Source of the DNA: Tolypeutes matacus | Lineage: Eukaryota; Chordata; Mammalia; Cingulata; Chlamyphoridae | Length of the DNA stretch: 64,000 nt | Direction of reading: 5' to 3' | Assembly: GCA_026826555.1 (NCBI GenBank) | Contig: JAKSZT010053881.1 | Location: 2,275,051 to 2,339,050, forward strand | Shown here: one piece after another, positions 60,151 through 64,000 of the stretch | How positions within the stretch are numbered: the first letter of the stretch is position 1 | Layout of the letters: each line of letters starts with the position of its first letter | The notes under the pieces: model-generated | Databases searched by the model: none | Told to the model about the DNA's origin: nothing | Seen by the model: only the letters and a program-made list of their open reading frames with translations | Program-made: the position numbers and the translations under genes

Positions 60151-63100
60151 CTGTAGGGCAGGTCTCATTGGGTCTCAGCACCTCAGACCTTTGGGGTGAA
60201 CAGCAAGAGAGAAAGGGGTTGGGAAATTCAGCATCGATGGCATTCCAGGAGGAAAAGTATTCAGTATCTTTCTATATCATTCATTACGGTCTGTGTGACA
60301 ATGTCATGAGCAACTCATACCGGGAGGTCTTCATCAGATAAACAGAGCTGCTAAATTCATAGCCAAGGAATGTGGGCTGAAGAGGCACTCCCAGCTACAG
60401 CTGCTACCTGAACCCCCAGGACTGGCTGGGAACCAAGGAGACAAGCTGAAACCAGGAGCCTCGGCGACGAATGGCAATGTTACAGCCGCTTAATCCTGAA
60501 ATGAAAAGTAATTGCTTCTGGCTTAAAGAATAAAGGAAAAACAAGATCAGCCTTGGCTGAATTACATTTTTTCAAAGACAGCCATGCTATAGACCAGCTT
60601 CTGAAACCTCGCTGGTATTAGATAATGTGAGGAAATGGATGTTTTCTGTCAATATAATTTAAATCCATCCAGGAGAACTGATATATAAGAACACTTGAAT
60701 GCAAATAACATTTTGATTAACATGATTGCGTCAAATGTATTTGCTTTTAGCTGTAAGGTATGACATCTAAAATTTAACTCACCTGAATATAATTTTAGGA
60801 AGTCAGTCTTCAAAATTGCTGTTGCTTTTGATGTAGAAGCATTTATTACTGAAAAGTCCCAGCCAAAGCAAACAGAGTTCTTTTTCTGCTCAGATGAAAC
60901 TGCAAAGGGAAAAATAAGAGGGAGGTGAAGACATTTCAGTACTTCTAATATATTAGTGTAATGGAATTGTCTTCTCTATAGGAAAAAAATTTCATAAAGA
61001 TTCACACAAGAAGAGCTGCAAATTTAAAATATTGTTAGAAGGATCTAAAGATGACTAATTCATAACCTAAAATATAATATTTTTACTTTTACTTGTTTAC
61101 TTCTCAAGGGACCACAGAATGGCAAATGTCAGGAGGAGCTCTATATAGAGTCTCCCTCTTCCTTAAGAGCAAGGAAGCAATGACACAGAGTGAAAAAGAG
61201 AGCAAGAATAAGAACAAACAAATCTTGCCTTTCAACTTCCAATTTTTAAATTATATGTATTAATTTTTAAAAATGTATAGGGACTCACAATAATATAGAG
61301 AAACTAATTAAAACATATCTGTCTCCTAGATACCAAGTTGCTTTGCTTCCTATTAGGCTAAACCATATAAAATTGCCTACACAAATAGCAAATTTCACAT
61401 GGTTCAGTCTAATATCATAAGTCCTCAGGGAAATAGCATCAACCGATAATAACCAATAAGAAACAGAATACAATTTGTTTTCCTGCTATCATTCTATACA
61501 AGCACTAATATTATAAAACTAATATGACACATGCTGTCTTCTTACAGGTGATAATATTGAGACTACCCTTCCAGAAAAAACAAGACCTATTTAAAAATAT
61601 TGTTCACAACTTCATTAATTCAAAATATATAAAAAAAAAATTCTTTTACCAGATGCTGTTTGGATACCACCAGGATAACTTAACCTAACAGAATAGCACC
61701 GTGATTCTGAGAATCTCAGCCGGAGACATCTGTGCCCACTTTCCCACAAGCTCAGGCCAGTGGACAACCAAAAGGCTAGCCATAGACCCAATAATTTGAT
61801 GTGCAGTAATCACAAACACAAGGGCTTCTTGTAATCAAAGGTGTCATACAGCCCATGAGGTGAAGAAACAGCCATGAACAGCACGAAGAATGCAAAGTAC
61901 AGCCACAGCCAATCAGCTGTGCTGTCTACTAGTATAGAGCACAGAGCCAGTGACCCAGAAAATCACAGGATCTCCAAAGATGAAGGACTATGGTACGTAG
62001 CATCACTTTTGAAGATTAAAAAAAGTCAGTCTTCTTTACACTAATATTCTATCATTCTCTGCCAAGGAAGGGTAGAGTCTATTGAGACAGCTCCAATTTT
62101 CTTTTCCATACTGAGCATGATTCAAAATGTTCCCCTGATAGAGAAGCCTTAGATAATTTTTTTATTCTTACAAAACACAAGCATATCCAAAGAAAACACA
62201 GATTTAAAGTATAATGTTAACATATATTCTAATGGAGATATACAGTGATTGCAAACATTTAGATGATTAGGAAATATACATTTATGGTATGTTGTTGAAT
62301 ACTGTTTTAACCAAAATATGACACCTGCAGATTTAAGGCAATCTCAGTTTTCTACACTAAAAATTTCAGATTACAAAAATGTAATCTTTAATGAAAGGTC
62401 AAATATTATTAAATTATCAACAACACATTCTCTTCAAACATCCTTATCCCTATACCAGATGACAGCGAGAGGAAGCAAAGATCTGTCTCTGCCCAAAGAT
62501 TTCAAGTGAAGACTCATTCTTTAATACTTGTATTTTGCTCTCTGGAACTAGAACTAGAATAACTGATGATTCAGATATAATTATCAGCATCTCCTTGGAT
62601 GAACTAACCACTGAGTTCCTTATAACTTGCTTTCTAAAAAGAAATGTATTCAAATTATACATCATAAAAAGTGAAGCTTAATGAGATTTGAAAATTAAAA
62701 CCTATCCCCATCCCCTTGCCAACATTTCCCTTCCTCTCTAAGCATCTTGATCCCCTTCTCTTTCTCCAGTATGAATTTTGAGGAGATTCTGAGGAGTGGA
62801 CTTTGAGACAGTAGGAGTGACTTCACTGAAGGCTTGTTTCACCCACCTCAACACTTGGGGACTATAAAGGACTTCACATACTACATTTGGAAAGTTGAGC
62901 AAGTGGACAGTAGACTTAGAATGTTTTCTAGGATTGTACTAATGTCAACTTCATATAATTTCTTTAAGAAATGATTGACTGTTTAAAGCAAAAAATAGTA
63001 ACAATTTATTGTGTGCTTTTAACATATGTAAAAGGATGGTATATGGCAACTCTAGTGTAAAGGAACTGTGAGAGAACTGGGAACATACTTTTGTAAACCT

Positions 63101-63254
63101 TTTTTTTTTTTAACTTTTTATATTATATGTATACTGATATAATCTGAACTCTTAGTAGGCTCTACTAAATTAAGGTAGTATAGGTAGCAAAAAGTAGCAT
63201 TGGTAGCATAAGGTAACAGAGACACTGCTAAATTAAGATGTATGTTTCAATCTC
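60151..63254. other. Upstream flank, about 3.1 kb without genes or identified repeats
   Basis: The longest stretch of the right half in which I see no transposon. A T-run lies at about 63100-63112. It is a candidate for conserved non-coding DNA, which sequence alone cannot confirm. Confidence 0.5.
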
Positions 63255-63590
63255 TAGATCAAGCACTAAAAATTAAAACCAAGAGGTATAGCTTGTAAGC
63301 CAATAGAGAAGATAAAATACTTAAACATTCTCAACAAATCCAAAAGAAGGAAGCTATGGAAAAAAAAGGAATGAAAACCAAATATGACAAAATAAATAGA
63401 TGGGAGAAAACAAATAGCAAGATTATAGATGCAAACCCAACCATATTGATGATTATATTAAATGTAATTGGACTAAAGACTCAAATTAAAAGACACTTGT
63501 CAAATTGTAAAAAAAAATGGTAAGAACCAACTCTACACAGTTTACAATTTACAAAAGAGGCACTTTAAGTATAAAGATACAGTAGGTTTG
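63255..63590 (+). mobile_element. L1M fragment (ORF1-ORF2 junction region)
   Basis: 'aagaaggaagctatgg', 'aacaaatagcaagattatagatgc' and 'aaacccaaccatattgatgattatattaaatgtaattgg' match the start of ORF2 in old mammalian L1s (the T-L-N-V-N-G region). Heavily decayed. Confidence 0.7.
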
Positions 63591-63804
63591 TGCGTATATT
63601 TGCGCTGCCCTGATAGTGTGATAATCAGGGTAGGCTAAACATTTGCTATATTAGAAACCATGCATGTGTCCCCAGACCTAGTTTTTCTCCTTAGGTCTGG
63701 TTTTTGGAATGCTGGTGATAAACTAAGCCTGATTTATTATATGACATATCCTATATGGGAAAAGACTGTAACTTTGGGTATCTTTGGTCAACCTTAAGAG
63801 ACAT
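63591..63804. other. Short unannotated spacer
   Basis: Nothing recognised. Confidence 0.4.
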
Positions 63805-64000
63805 AGCAGGGGCTCGGGTGGTTGGGCATCCATCTCCCATATGGAGGGACCTGGGTTCGATCCCCGGGACCTCCTGGTAAAAATTTTAAAAAAGAAAAAT
63901 ATAGAAGGCACGTGGGCCACTAGGCCCTATGTGCGGGTGTGCCGCCAAGCCCTGTGCAAGGGTGAGCCACCAGGCCCCACGCGAGTGAGAGCTGCCAGGC
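63805..64000 (+). mobile_element. DAS-like SINE, cut by the window edge
   Basis: Head 'ggctcgggtggttgggcatcc', box-B-like ggttcgatcccc. The body has repeated 'gccaccaggcccc(a)cgcg' blocks, typical of the longer DAS type. The right end lies outside the window, so no target duplication can be checked. Confidence 0.85.

Noticed and set aside
63805..63880. Possible tRNA gene (box A and B visible)
   Set aside because: The cloverleaf does not close, it continues into a SINE body, and the same head recurs in many copies; it is a tRNA-derived SINE.

Overview
The window looks like nuclear DNA from a placental mammal, most likely an armadillo (Xenarthra, Cingulata). It holds one recognisable protein-coding exon in about 64 kb of repeat-rich non-coding DNA. 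The armadillo call rests on many tRNA-derived SINEs whose heads resemble the armadillo DAS SINE family as I remember it. They sit beside LINE-1 copies, a pattern I associate with xenarthrans. This assignment is from memory, not from a database search.

The only live gene I can support is DDAH1 (dimethylarginine dimethylaminohydrolase 1), on the minus strand. Its first coding exon is at 23625-23927, inside a CpG island at about 23150-24310. Positions 1-23624 are therefore the start of a large first intron. Positions above about 24.1 kb are upstream DNA: promoter, then intergenic or upstream-isoform intron. The remaining DDAH1 exons lie beyond the left edge.

Layout. 0-5.6 kb: two hAT-like DNA transposon copies and a trimeric SINE insertion. 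5.6-11.7 kb: full-length but decayed L1 'A', headed by about seven tandem ~110-bp 5' UTR units and carrying a secondary insertion in ORF1. 14.1-19.2 kb: older internally deleted L1 'B', later hit by a CACYBP processed pseudogene and a solo LTR. 20.7-22.1 kb: MIR and L2 relics. 23.1-24.3 kb: DDAH1 promoter and exon. 26.0-29.3 kb: a SINE, then a three-level nest of repeats. 29-36 kb: MIR, L2, a hAT relic, a MaLR-type LTR. 38.3-41.0 kb: L1M tail, a minimal SINE, and a 1.2-kb polyadenylated retroposon. 43-46.3 kb: antisense L2 and L1M relics. 47.6-49.3 kb: truncated L1 'D'. 50.2-56.3 kb: the youngest, full-length L1 'C', with an exact 13-bp target duplication. 56.8-57.5 kb: a tetrameric SINE. 60-64 kb: more SINEs and an L1M scrap.

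The interest lies in the retrotransposons. Two L1 lineages use unrelated 5' UTRs, each with internal tandem repeats. Head-to-tail SINE multimers are flanked by single target duplications. A non-coding retroposon with an L1-like tail is present three times, plus a 28-bp scrap. Boundaries given for old repeats are approximate. I found no tRNA, rRNA, CRISPR array or second gene.
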